Assembly: GCA_019235885.1 (NCBI GenBank)
Contig: JAFAKB010000069.1
Location: 1 to 43,805, forward strand
Origin: Candidatus Eremiobacterota bacterium
Lineage (GTDB): Bacteria; Vulcanimicrobiota; Vulcanimicrobiia; Vulcanimicrobiales; Vulcanimicrobiaceae
Length of the DNA: 43,805 nt
Direction: 5' to 3'
Shown here: positions 16,583 through 24,440 of the stretch, in pieces
How positions within the stretch are numbered: position 1 is the stretch's first letter
How the letters are laid out: every line of letters starts with the position of its first letter
Translations under genes and position numbers: made by a program
Notes under the pieces: generated by a model
The model's input: the letters and a program-made list of their open reading frames with translations, nothing else
Databases searched by the model: none
Told to the model about the DNA's origin: nothing

Positions 16583-16611
16583 TTGACAAGACGAAGGCTC
16601 GTCCGTAAAAT
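16583..16611 (+). promoter_or_regulatory. near-consensus sigma-70 type promoter for a small RNA
   Basis: TTGACA (16583-16588), a 17-base spacer and TAAAAT (16606-16611) make an almost perfect housekeeping promoter, unusual in this GC-rich window. Transcription should start near 16618, away from the abi gene. No protein-coding gene lies downstream on this strand before the convergent membrane gene. Confidence 0.8.
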
Positions 16612-16617
16612 CCCTAT

Positions 16618-16672
16618 GTGTGCCCCTGGAGCCACTGCCGAAAGGTACGCGTCAGGGGCCTATATTTTTATA
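16618..16672 (+). ncRNA. candidate structured small RNA beside the abi gene
   Basis: From the predicted start site the transcript would be about 55 bases. GCCCCTG (16622-16628) pairs with CAGGGGC (16653-16659). Inside it, TGCC-GAAA-GGTA (16636-16647) makes a short hairpin with a GNRA tetraloop, separated from the outer stem by an asymmetric internal loop. The outer stem is followed by CTATATTTTTAT, a terminator-like U-tract. I know from memory that AbiF-family proteins have been reported next to structured RNAs that control them; whether this RNA belongs to that class is inference. It could also act as antisense to the abi leader, since the genes diverge across it. On the minus strand only a weak promoter (TTTCGA, 17 bases, TATAGG at 16659-16664) is visible for abi. 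Confidence 0.6.
16653..16672 (+). terminator. U-tract end of the small RNA
   Basis: The 3' arm of the 7-base-pair GC stem runs straight into CTATATTTTTAT, as in intrinsic terminators. The downstream 100 bases to 16766 carry no gene on either strand that I can recognise. Confidence 0.55.
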
Positions 16673-16766
16673 GACGCCTACTCGAAAGCTCGCCGGCGTT
16701 CCTCATGCGACGGCCCAAGTGCGTCGTAACTTGGACGTTTTGGCATAGTTCACGCCAGCTATTCGC

Positions 16767-16823
16767 GGCAGCCCGGCCTGCACGCGTTCAGGGCGCTGCG
16801 TTCGAGATGCCTTCTGTACCGAG
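16767..16823. repeat. direct repeat B (diverged namZ 3' end)
   Basis: This is the partner of the repeat at 15754-15810. In the namZ frame it still reads RQPGLHAFRALRSRCLLYR against WQPGLRAFRTLRAKYLLY with the stop, and the stop codon has become CGA. Part of it now encodes, on the opposite strand, the C-terminus (ISNAAP) of the membrane gene ending at 16788. Confidence 0.75.
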
Positions 16824-17315
16824 CGCGGGCGCCGCCGGCCGCTTCCGCAGCACGATGATCGTGGTCAGCACGACGTCGATGAGGAGTACGATCGCGCCGA
16901 GCGGCATTGATGTGTCGCGCAAGTCTCCAGCCGAGCGGGACGGCGGATACTCGTTGAACTCACCGGTTCTGACGAGCTGCGCGTTGTGCGGGGACAGCGC
17001 GGCTGGAGCAAACGTAGCGAAGGCAAATGCCGCCGTAGCGGAGATCAGGAGCGCCGTCGTTCGGGTCGCCTGACGAATCCGCTCGCGGCCTGCACCGAGC
17101 GCCGCCAGCGCGCTGGTCAGCACGAACGCCCCGATCACCGCGGCCGCATAGAGCGCGCCGCCCCCGAATCCCTCGAGCGGCGCGCGCCCCCCCATTCCGC
17201 TCTCCGCGAAGCTCAGCGCCGTCGGCATCAAATAGTCGAGCGCCTCGTACGCGACGACGAACTTCAGCCCGACGCCGAGCGCGAGCGCGAGCACGAGTGC
17301 GACGAGCCGCATCAT
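16788..17315 (-). CDS. four-helix membrane protein of unknown function
   Basis: A 175-residue integral membrane protein with four hydrophobic segments: residues ~3-25, 55-77, 88-110 and 143-162, the last followed by LRKRPA. I do not recognise a family. The ATG at 17315 overlaps the stop of the upstream PilZ gene (ATGA), and GGGGGG lies just before it; the adjacent second ATG is equally possible. The 3' end runs into the diverged namZ repeat, so its last residues may have been rewritten by that rearrangement. Confidence 0.65.
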   Translation of the reverse strand: MMRLVALVLALALGVGLKFVVAYEALDYLMPTALSFAESGMGGRAPLEGFGGGALYAAAVIGAFVLTSALAALGAGRERIRQATRTTALLISATAAFAFATFAPAALSPHNAQLVRTGEFNEYPPSRSAGDLRDTSMPLGAIVLLIDVVLTTIIVLRKRPAAPALGTEGISNAAP

Positions 17316-17839
17316 TCCCCCCGCATGTGGGCGCGTTCGCGGAGCTGGCGGATTTGCCAGACGTGGATGAAGCGCTGGATCTCCTCTTGAGTGCGCTCGT
17401 CGATGTCGACGAACTGCAGGCCGTGGGCGAGCTTGCGGCGGTGGAGGTTGAGGAACGCGATCACCGACTTGGCGTGCACGGACATCGGGCGGAACGGGTC
17501 GGGCGGGACCATCACCTTGCGCTTCGTTTTTCCGCGCGGCGTGTTGGTGAAGATTTCCTTTTCGACGTGGACGCTTTGGATCAGATCGTTCGGGAGCGTG
17601 AAGCGCAGCTCGACGACCGTCTCGTTCGGCAAATCCTCGTCGCCGATCAGGCGCAGGCCCCCGGCCGAAAGGTCGTTGGCGACGGCGGTGCGGCTGCCGG
17701 TGCGGCCCTCGACCGCGTAGACGACCGGGAACTCGACCGAGGCGCGATAGCTCTGCCGCTGGGTCTCCGTGATCGTCGCGCGGACCGGCGCCCGGCGCTT
17801 GACCGGTTTGCGCTTCGTCCACTTCTGCCAGAAGAACAC
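17312..17839 (-). CDS. PilZ domain protein (c-di-GMP receptor)
   Basis: A protein of about 175 residues with a PilZ domain. The c-di-GMP binding pattern is intact: RQSYR (RxxxR) followed about 30 residues later by NDLSAGGLRL (D/NxSxxG). The C-terminal part (FLNLHRRKLAHGLQFVDIDERTQEEIQRFIHVWQ, shown only as its key motif GLQFVDID) is typical of such receptors. The start is uncertain: the GTG at 17839 is the last in-frame start before the domain, and earlier ones lie in the divergent glcD gene. It is coupled to the membrane gene, which may be its effector partner (inference). Confidence 0.8.
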   Translation of the reverse strand: MFFWQKWTKRKPVKRRAPVRATITETQRQSYRASVEFPVVYAVEGRTGSRTAVANDLSAGGLRLIGDEDLPNETVVELRFTLPNDLIQSVHVEKEIFTNTPRGKTKRKVMVPPDPFRPMSVHAKSVIAFLNLHRRKLAHGLQFVDIDERTQEEIQRFIHVWQIRQLRERAHMRGE

Positions 17840-17894
17840 CGAGCAGCCGGATTCCAGGAACTGCCCGGCCGCCCTCCGTACGGCAGGTGAAGAT

Positions 17895-19289
17895 ATGGCT
17901 CCGTCCGGCTTCGCGTCGCGCCTCGCCGACGCGCTCGGCCCCGAGGTGGTCCGCACCGAGCCCGAGGACCTCGCCGTGTACGCGTTCGACGCGTACTCGG
18001 AAGACCGGCTGCCGTCGGCCGCGATCGTCCCGCGCGACGCGCGCGAGGTTGGAATCGCGGTGCGCATCGCGCGCGAGTGCGACGAGCCGGTCGTCCCGCG
18101 CGGCGCCGGCACCGGCTTGTGCGGCGGGGCCGTTCCCTCGCGCGGCGGGCTCGTCGTCTCGTTCGCGCGCATGAACCGGCTGCTCGAGCTCGACGCGCGC
18201 AACCGCCGTGCGCGCGTGCAGCCGGGACTGATCAACCTCGAGCTCTCCACCATGACCGCGAGCCACGGCGTCTTCTACGCGCCCGATCCGTCGAGCCAAA
18301 AGATCTCGACGCTCGGCGGCAACGTCGGCACGAACGCCGGCGGCCCGCACTGCCTGAGCTACGGCACGACGACGAACCACGTGCTCGGCCTGGAGTACGT
18401 CGACACCGCCGGCGAGATTCACCGCACCTCCATCGACGATCCGGGCTACGACCTGACCGGCGTGTTGGTCGGCTCAGAGGGGACGCTCGGAATCGTCACC
18501 GAGATCGAGGTGAAGCTCTTGAAGCTGCCCGACGCCGTGCGCGTCTGCGTTGCGGCGTTCAACGACGTCGAGACGGCTTCCGAGGCGGTCTCAGCCATCA
18601 TCGGCACGGGGATCGTTCCGACCGCGCTCGAGATCATGGACGCGCTGATCACGCGCGCCGTCGAGGCGCACTACCACGCCGGCTATCCGGAGAACGCGGG
18701 CGCGGTGCTGCTGGTCGAGATCGCCGGCGCGCAGGACGACGTCGCAGCCGGCGAGGCGGTGATCGCGAAGATCGCGCGCGAGCACGGCGCGCTCTCCTGG
18801 CGCGCGGCGCGTGACCGCGCCGAGCGCGACGCGCTGTGGGCGGCGCGCAAAGGTGCCGCCGGTGCGATCGGCCGAATTGCGCCGAACTACTACATCCAAG
18901 ACGCGTGCGTGCCGCGCACCAAGCTGCCGGCGGTGATGCACCGCGTCGACGCCATCGCGCGCGAGTACGCGCTTCTGGTCGGCAACGTCTTCCACGCCGG
19001 CGACGGCAATTTGCACCCGCTGCTGATCTTCGACCGGCGCGACAAACGCCAAGTGCGCGCGGTCGTCGACGCCGGCACGGAGATCCTGCGCACTTGCATC
19101 GAGATGGGCGGGACGATCAGCGGCGAGCATGGGATCGGCTACGAGAAGCGCGAGACGCTCTCGCTCGTCTTCACGCCCGACGACCTCGCCGCGATGGGCA
19201 ACGTGCGCGAGGTCTTCGATCCGCTGCGCACGTTCAATCCGGACAAGATCTTCCCCAGCGGCGCGATCTGCGGAGAAGTCGGCCGATGA
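17895..19289 (+). CDS. glcD: glycolate oxidase FAD subunit GlcD
   Basis: A 464-residue flavoprotein of the FAD-linked oxidase (VAO) family that oxidises glycolate or a related 2-hydroxyacid to the 2-oxoacid. FAD-binding motifs are VPRGAGTGLCGGAVPSRGG and GGNVGTNAGGPHCLSYG, with LVGSEGTLGIVTE. The C-terminal catalytic domain has NVFHAGDGNLHPL and SGEHGIGYEKR, all characteristic of GlcD. The ATG at 17895 follows AGGTGAAG. Its stop overlaps the glcE start. Because no iron-sulfur GlcF gene follows, a D-lactate or other 2-hydroxyacid substrate is possible. Confidence 0.9.
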   Translation: MAPSGFASRLADALGPEVVRTEPEDLAVYAFDAYSEDRLPSAAIVPRDAREVGIAVRIARECDEPVVPRGAGTGLCGGAVPSRGGLVVSFARMNRLLELDARNRRARVQPGLINLELSTMTASHGVFYAPDPSSQKISTLGGNVGTNAGGPHCLSYGTTTNHVLGLEYVDTAGEIHRTSIDDPGYDLTGVLVGSEGTLGIVTEIEVKLLKLPDAVRVCVAAFNDVETASEAVSAIIGTGIVPTALEIMDALITRAVEAHYHAGYPENAGAVLLVEIAGAQDDVAAGEAVIAKIAREHGALSWRAARDRAERDALWAARKGAAGAIGRIAPNYYIQDACVPRTKLPAVMHRVDAIAREYALLVGNVFHAGDGNLHPLLIFDRRDKRQVRAVVDAGTEILRTCIEMGGTISGEHGIGYEKRETLSLVFTPDDLAAMGNVREVFDPLRTFNPDKIFPSGAICGEVGR

Positions 19290-20554
19290 TCGCGAAAGGA
19301 ACGCGCACGCCGCGCGCGCGCAAGAAGGTTTCGCTCAATGCGTACGCGCTCGGCGAACTCATGCCGGCGCGGCTCGTGGAGCCGGTCGACGCGGCGGAAG
19401 CGGCCGCGGCGCTGCGCGCGGCAAACGACGCGGGCGAGGCAGTCGTCGTGTTCGGCGGCGGGACGCTGCAGCGCGCGGCGAACGCGCCGTCGCGGTACGA
19501 CGTCGCGCTGTCGACGAAGCGGCTCACCGCGCTGCACGACTACGATCCGCGCGATCTGACCGCCGGTGTCGGCGCCGGAATGACCGTCGCGGAGCTGCAG
19601 CGCGCGCTCGCGCAGCACCGCCAGTTTCTCCCGCTCGACGCGCCGCTCGCCCAGCAGGCGACGGTCGGCGGAACGCTTGCCGCCGGCTGGGCGGGACCAC
19701 GCCGCGCCGCGTACGGCCGCCCGCGCGATCTGCTGATCGGCACGACGGTCGCGCTGGCGAACGGCACGCTCGCGAGCAGCGGTGGGATGGTCGTGAAAAA
19801 CGTGACCGGCTACGACATGGGCAAGCTCTACGTCGGCTCGCACGGCACGCTCGGCGCGATCGTGCGGGCGAACTTCAAAGTGCTGCCGGCGCCGGCGGTG
19901 CGGCGGCTCGCGATCGCGCCGTTCGACGAAGAGCTGCGCGAGCGCGCGCTCGCGCACGCGATCGACGTGGCGCACGAACCGGTCGCGCTGCTGGCGATCG
20001 ATGGGTTTCGCGAAGCAGGCCCGCCGGGCGGCCCACGGCTCGTCGCGCTGCTCGAAGGCTCCGAAGCGGTCGTCGACCGCGCGACGCGCGAGCTGCGCTC
20101 GGCGCTCGGCGCGGCCGGGATCGCGGAGACGCGGCTGCTCGACGGCGACGACGCGGCGCGCGCGTTTCAGAGCGTGCTCGACGCATACGTCGCGCGCGAC
20201 GGCGAGACGTCGCTGACGCTGCTCGCGCGCGGTTTGCCCTCCGAAGCGGCGGCGCGCGCGCAGCGCGTTCGGACCGCGATCCGGCGCGCCGAGACGATCG
20301 CCGACCTGCGCACCGGCGACGTCGTCGTGCGCGTCCGCGAGAACGCCGCACCGAGCGCGGACGACGACGCGGCGGCGCTCGACCGCGCGGTGCGCGATGT
20401 GCTGGGCCACGCGAGCGTGCTCAGCAGCGGCGCGGCGACGCGCGCCGACGCCTGGGGCGAAGCGCCGGCGACGGTGACCACGATCCGCGCGATCAAAGCG
20501 CAGTTCGACCCGCAGGGCGTGCTCGCGCCGGGACGGTTCGTCGGTGGAATCTGA
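19286..20554 (+). CDS. glcE: glycolate oxidase FAD-binding subunit GlcE
   Basis: A 422-residue second flavin-binding subunit of glycolate oxidase. It has VVFGGGT in the FAD loop, the ATVGGTLAAGWAGPRRAAYG segment and SSGGMVVKNVTGYDMGKLY, which is a GlcE signature. The C-terminal region ends IKAQFDPQGVLAPGRFVGGI, as in the family. The ATG at 19286 overlaps glcD's stop, and its own end overlaps the next gene by 11 bases. The usual third subunit, GlcF, is missing at this locus. Confidence 0.88.
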   Translation: MIAKGTRTPRARKKVSLNAYALGELMPARLVEPVDAAEAAAALRAANDAGEAVVVFGGGTLQRAANAPSRYDVALSTKRLTALHDYDPRDLTAGVGAGMTVAELQRALAQHRQFLPLDAPLAQQATVGGTLAAGWAGPRRAAYGRPRDLLIGTTVALANGTLASSGGMVVKNVTGYDMGKLYVGSHGTLGAIVRANFKVLPAPAVRRLAIAPFDEELRERALAHAIDVAHEPVALLAIDGFREAGPPGGPRLVALLEGSEAVVDRATRELRSALGAAGIAETRLLDGDDAARAFQSVLDAYVARDGETSLTLLARGLPSEAAARAQRVRTAIRRAETIADLRTGDVVVRVRENAAPSADDDAAALDRAVRDVLGHASVLSSGAATRADAWGEAPATVTTIRAIKAQFDPQGVLAPGRFVGGI

Positions 20555-21626
20555 GTTGTGGCGGGACGTGCCGCGCACGCTGCGGCGCGTCTTCAGCCGG
20601 CCGAGCCGGATCCGCCGCCTGATCGCGCTCGGACCGCGCGGCTGGCTCGCCACCGTGCGCTTCGTCACCGTCATCATCCCGCGTGCGGGGCGCGAGCTAG
20701 CCGCGATCCGGGCACGCGCGGAGCGAATTCCCGATCGCGCGCTGCGCGAACAGGCCCTGGCCTCGATCGACGGCAAGGCGTACCACGTGCAAGGCGGCTG
20801 CATCCTGGCGACCTTCATGCGCGGCGAGGCGATGCAGCGCTACATCGCGATCGTCGCTGCGGTCGAGACGATCTACGACTACCTCGACAACCTCTGCGAC
20901 CGCCTCCCCGGCGTGCCGCAAGCCGCCTACGCCACGCTGCACGAGTCGCTGATCGATGCGCTCGACGACGGCCGCACGCCGACCGGCTACTACCGCGACG
21001 GCCCGGACGGCGACGACGGCGGCTACCTGCGCTCGCTCGTCGACGCGGCGCGCGCGGGCTTGCGGGCGCTGCCGAACTACACGGCGGTACGCGACCGCTT
21101 GGTGGAGGTCGCGCGCTACTACGCCGAACTGCAAGTGCTCAAGCACGGCCCGGCCGGCGCGCGCGAAGGCGCGTGCGACGCGTGGTACGCGCGCAACCGC
21201 GAGCGCTTTCCGGGGCTGTCGTGGTGGGAGTTCGCCGCCGCGTGCGGCTCCTCGCTTCCGGTGTTCGCGCTGATCGAGCTCGCCTCGCGCGAACGGCTCG
21301 ACGCGCGCGACGTCGACGCCACGCTCGGTGCGTACTTCCCCGGCGTCTCCGCGGTGCACATCTTGCTCGACTACTTCATCGACCAGGCCGAAGACCGCGA
21401 GCACGGCGAGCTGAACTTCGTCGCCTGCTACGCCTCGCGCGCCGACGCCGTGCGCGGCCTACGGCGTCTCGTGACCTCGACGCTCGCGCGGGTGCACACC
21501 CTGGCGCGCGCCGCGCACCACCGCTTCGTGGTCGAAGCGATGTGCGTGTTCTACCTCACGCATCCGAAAGTGTTCGAGCAGCGGCTCGACGCCGAAAGCG
21601 CCGCGCTGCTGCGCGCGTTGCGTTAA
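20544..21626 (+). CDS. DUF2600 / YtpB-like terpene cyclase
   Basis: A 360-residue protein of the DUF2600 family, whose Bacillus member YtpB is tetraprenyl-beta-curcumene synthase. The aspartate-rich TIYDYLDNLCDRL and the second metal motif LLDYFIDQAEDREHGELN are both present, as expected for an all-alpha prenyl-diphosphate cyclase that uses magnesium. Substrate and product cannot be inferred. It starts with GTG at 20544, 11 bases inside glcE, so it is translated from the glycolate oxidase mRNA. It ends in a shared TTAA with the convergent membrane gene. Confidence 0.85.
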   Translation: MESELWRDVPRTLRRVFSRPSRIRRLIALGPRGWLATVRFVTVIIPRAGRELAAIRARAERIPDRALREQALASIDGKAYHVQGGCILATFMRGEAMQRYIAIVAAVETIYDYLDNLCDRLPGVPQAAYATLHESLIDALDDGRTPTGYYRDGPDGDDGGYLRSLVDAARAGLRALPNYTAVRDRLVEVARYYAELQVLKHGPAGAREGACDAWYARNRERFPGLSWWEFAAACGSSLPVFALIELASRERLDARDVDATLGAYFPGVSAVHILLDYFIDQAEDREHGELNFVACYASRADAVRGLRRLVTSTLARVHTLARAAHHRFVVEAMCVFYLTHPKVFEQRLDAESAALLRALR

Positions 21627-21892
21627 CCCTGCTCTTCGGCGCGCTTCTTCTGCCAGTCGAGAAAGTCGATCGCCGCGAAGGCGACGAACAGCGCGTTCGC
21701 GATCAGCGTCGCGACGCCGAGGTAGGCGCGGTACCACTGATCGACGGCGAGCGCGTAGCCGAGCGCAAGGCCGAGCAGGACGGCGAGCAGCGCCCGCGTC
21801 GAGAGGGTCAGCATCGGGCGCTTCTGGGCCAGCAAGAACGCCGCCGCGAACGCGAATAGAAACACGTACATATCGACCGCGCTACCGCTCAT
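21623..21892 (-). CDS. small membrane protein
   Basis: An 89-residue hydrophobic protein with three likely membrane helices (VFLFAFAAAFLLA, LLAVLLGLALGYALAV, LGVATLIANALFVAFAAIDFL) and a charged C-terminus QKKRAEEQG. I recognise no family. The stop codon overlaps that of the convergent terpene cyclase in a single TTAA. An internal ATG (MYVFLFAF) is an alternative start. Confidence 0.6.
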   Translation of the reverse strand: MSGSAVDMYVFLFAFAAAFLLAQKRPMLTLSTRALLAVLLGLALGYALAVDQWYRAYLGVATLIANALFVAFAAIDFLDWQKKRAEEQG

Positions 21893-21997
21893 GGTAGTCC
21901 GGTGTTCGGCGTCACAGCCGCCGTTCCTTAGCCGCCCGCGTCAACGGACGGCAAAGCCGCGGAGGACGTCCGCGCTCGAGCGTTCAACGGCGCGAGC

Positions 21998-23884
21998 GTG
22001 CACGCGCCGCTGCGGGTCCTCGGAGCACTGCTGGCCGCCTCGGCGCTCGCCGCGGTCGCGCCGCCCGCACCGCTGCTCGGCTTCGGCGCCGCATCGAGCG
22101 CGCGCGAGCGCGCCGACGAGGCGCGCTTCCTCGACCTGCCGAGCGCGCAAGGTGCTCTCGACCACGCGGCCGTCATCGCGGCGCACCCGCACTACGCCGG
22201 CACACCGGACGACCGCGCGCTCGCCGAGTACGCGCGCGACCGGTTCGCGGAATACGGGCTCGACGCACGGCTCGAAACGTTCACCGCCCGCGTCGACACG
22301 CCGCGCCGGCTCGTCCTCGAGCTCTACCCCGACGGACGTATCTACGTCCCGCGCAACGGGGCGCACCGCGCGCGCGGGGTGCCGCCGGTCGGCTTGGATC
22401 TGCGCGAAGCCGGCGACCCGAGCGATCCGCCGACGCTCGATCCCGCGGTCGGACTTCCGTTCAACACGGGCTCGGGCGACGGCGACGTCGTCGCGCGCCT
22501 CGTCGACGCGCGCCGCGGCACGCCTGGGGATTTCGCCGCGGTGAACGCGCGCGGCGCGGTCGCGCTGATTCGCTACGGCGCGGCGTTTCGCGGGCAGCTC
22601 GCGCACAACGCGCAAGACGCCGGCGCGGTCGGCGCGATCTTCTACGACGATCCGGCCGACGACGGCGCGCTCAAGGGTCCGGTCTATCCGCACGGTCCTT
22701 GGCGCCCGAGCGCGTCGGTGCAGCGCGGCTCGCTCGGCGAGGGAATTCGCATTCCGGTGCTGCCGGTCAGCGCCGACAACGCGGGCATCCTGAAGAGCGC
22801 GCTCGAGCGCGGTCATCGTCCGCTGGTCCATCTCGCCGTCGAGCTGAACCGCACGACGGCGACGCTGTGGAACACGGTCGGCGTCGTGCGCGGAACGAGC
22901 GCGGAGAGCGTCGTCCTCGGCGCGCACCGCGACGCGTGGGTGTACGGCGTCACCGACAACGGCGCCGGAACGATCGCGCTGCTCGAAGCGGCACGCGGGC
23001 TGGGCTACCTCGCGAAGAGCGGCTGGCGGCCGAAGCACAGCATCGTCGTCGCGCTGTGGGACGGCGAGGAGATCGGGCTGCGCGGTTCGACGGCCTACGC
23101 GAACGCGCACGCGGCGGAGCTGCGCGCCGGCTGCATCGCGTACCTGAACGCCGACGAGAACGTCACCGGCCCGACGTTCCGGGCCGAAGCGGTCGGCGCG
23201 CTCGGCCCGGCGCTGATCGACGCGACCCGCGCGGTCGCCGATCCGGCGCGCTACCACACGACGGTACACGACCGCTGGAGCGCGCAGAAGAACGGGATCG
23301 AGCTACGCACGGTCGGCGGCGGGAGCGATCACGAGCCGTTCTTGTTCGGCTTCGGCACACCGGTCGCGGAGCTGGGATTCCACGGTCCGTTCGGCCCGTA
23401 CCATTCGAGCTACGACACGCTTCGCTACGCGACGACGTTCAGCGATCCCGGATTCGCGCTGCACCGTACGGTGGCGCAGCTCTACGGGATCCTCGCTATG
23501 CGTCTGGCCGATTCCGACGTGCCGCCGTACGCGTTCGCCTCGTACGTCCCGGTGCTGAACGCCGGGATCGTGCAGCTCGAAACGCGCGCCAAGCGTGACG
23601 GTCGCGCGCTCGAGCTGAGCGCGCTGCGCGGCGCCGTCGATGCGTTCGCGGCGGCCGCGCGGCGCGCCGACGAGGCGATCGCGCGCGGCGGCGGTCCGGG
23701 AACGGAACGCACGCTCGCCGCCGCGCAGGCGATCGACGCGACGGCCTACGGCGCGATCGGCTACGCCGACGTCGCCTTTCCGGAGATCGCGAAAGCCTAC
23801 GCGAGCGGCGATTCCGCGGCGACCGTTGCCGCGGTCGACCACGCGCGCGCCGCGATCGATCGCGCCGCAGCGCTGCTGCGATAA
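21998..23884 (+). CDS. M28 family carboxypeptidase (glutamate carboxypeptidase II-like)
   Basis: A 628-residue exported zinc peptidase. Signal peptide, then an N-terminal peptidase portion, a protease-associated (PA) insert (~105-290) and the M28 catalytic core. Zinc ligands line up with human GCPII: GAHRDAWVYGVTDNGAG (His310, Asp320), LWDGEEIGL (Glu357/358), NADENVTG (Asp386) and the late YHSSYDT histidine. The C-terminal ~120 residues match the dimerisation domain. It probably trims glutamate or amino-acid residues from peptides outside the cytoplasm. Start is a GTG. Confidence 0.9.
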   Translation: MHAPLRVLGALLAASALAAVAPPAPLLGFGAASSARERADEARFLDLPSAQGALDHAAVIAAHPHYAGTPDDRALAEYARDRFAEYGLDARLETFTARVDTPRRLVLELYPDGRIYVPRNGAHRARGVPPVGLDLREAGDPSDPPTLDPAVGLPFNTGSGDGDVVARLVDARRGTPGDFAAVNARGAVALIRYGAAFRGQLAHNAQDAGAVGAIFYDDPADDGALKGPVYPHGPWRPSASVQRGSLGEGIRIPVLPVSADNAGILKSALERGHRPLVHLAVELNRTTATLWNTVGVVRGTSAESVVLGAHRDAWVYGVTDNGAGTIALLEAARGLGYLAKSGWRPKHSIVVALWDGEEIGLRGSTAYANAHAAELRAGCIAYLNADENVTGPTFRAEAVGALGPALIDATRAVADPARYHTTVHDRWSAQKNGIELRTVGGGSDHEPFLFGFGTPVAELGFHGPFGPYHSSYDTLRYATTFSDPGFALHRTVAQLYGILAMRLADSDVPPYAFASYVPVLNAGIVQLETRAKRDGRALELSALRGAVDAFAAAARRADEAIARGGGPGTERTLAAAQAIDATAYGAIGYADVAFPEIAKAYASGDSAATVAAVDHARAAIDRAAALLR

Positions 23885-23938
23885 CGAAGCAGGCGGTCCC
23901 TACGCATAGCAAACGCCTCGGCGCGGAATCGAGAACCG

Positions 23939-24400
23939 ATGCGTACAACACTGAGCGGGTTCGCCGCGATCGCGCTTGCAGCGTCGTGCGCGACGCTGTT
24001 CTCCGCCGCCGCGGCGCAGGACGTGGTCGGCGCTTCGTCGGCCGCGAGCAGCGCCGCGTCCGCCGCAAAGTACAGCGCGGCCACGAAGGCGTGCAAAGCA
24101 GCCGCCGACGCGGTCGTGTGGCTGGTCCCCGGCTCGAAGCTGTTCTTCCGCAAGGGCGCGGCGAAGTTCGGCAAAGGCGCCGGCTCGTACGTCTGCCGCC
24201 GCGCCGCGCTGGCGAAGCACGCGCACGACGCGACGAACGGCTCCGCCGCGACGCCGGCCCCCAAGCCGCCGGCGGCACCGACGGACGCGCCCGAGAGCTC
24301 GCCGCCGCCGAGCAGCTCAGCCGAACCGGCGTCCTCGGCGGAACCCGCTGCGAGCGCCGCCCCGACGGCGAGCGCGTCACCAACGGCGAAACGGCAGTAG
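23939..24400 (+). CDS. small exported Ala/Pro/Ser-rich protein
   Basis: A 153-residue protein with a signal peptide (FAAIALAASCATLFSAAAA). The centre holds a conserved-looking segment KACKAAADAVVWLVPGSKLFF with two cysteines (KACKA, SYVCRR), and a low-complexity tail of Ala, Pro, Ser and Glu (about 95-150). I recognise no family. It lies between two peptidase genes in the same orientation; spacing of 54 and 40 bases suggests a shared transcript. Confidence 0.6.
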   Translation: MRTTLSGFAAIALAASCATLFSAAAAQDVVGASSAASSAASAAKYSAATKACKAAADAVVWLVPGSKLFFRKGAAKFGKGAGSYVCRRAALAKHAHDATNGSAATPAPKPPAAPTDAPESSPPPSSSAEPASSAEPAASAAPTASASPTAKRQ

Positions 24401-24440
24401 CCGAACAGGCACGAGCGCGCGCTCTCCGAATCGTTTGCGC

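Noticed and set aside
16618-16729. Short open frame starting GTG after the strong promoter
   Set aside because: It lacks a ribosome-binding site and starts at the predicted transcript end, and the sequence folds into a hairpin with a U-tract, so a non-coding RNA is more likely.
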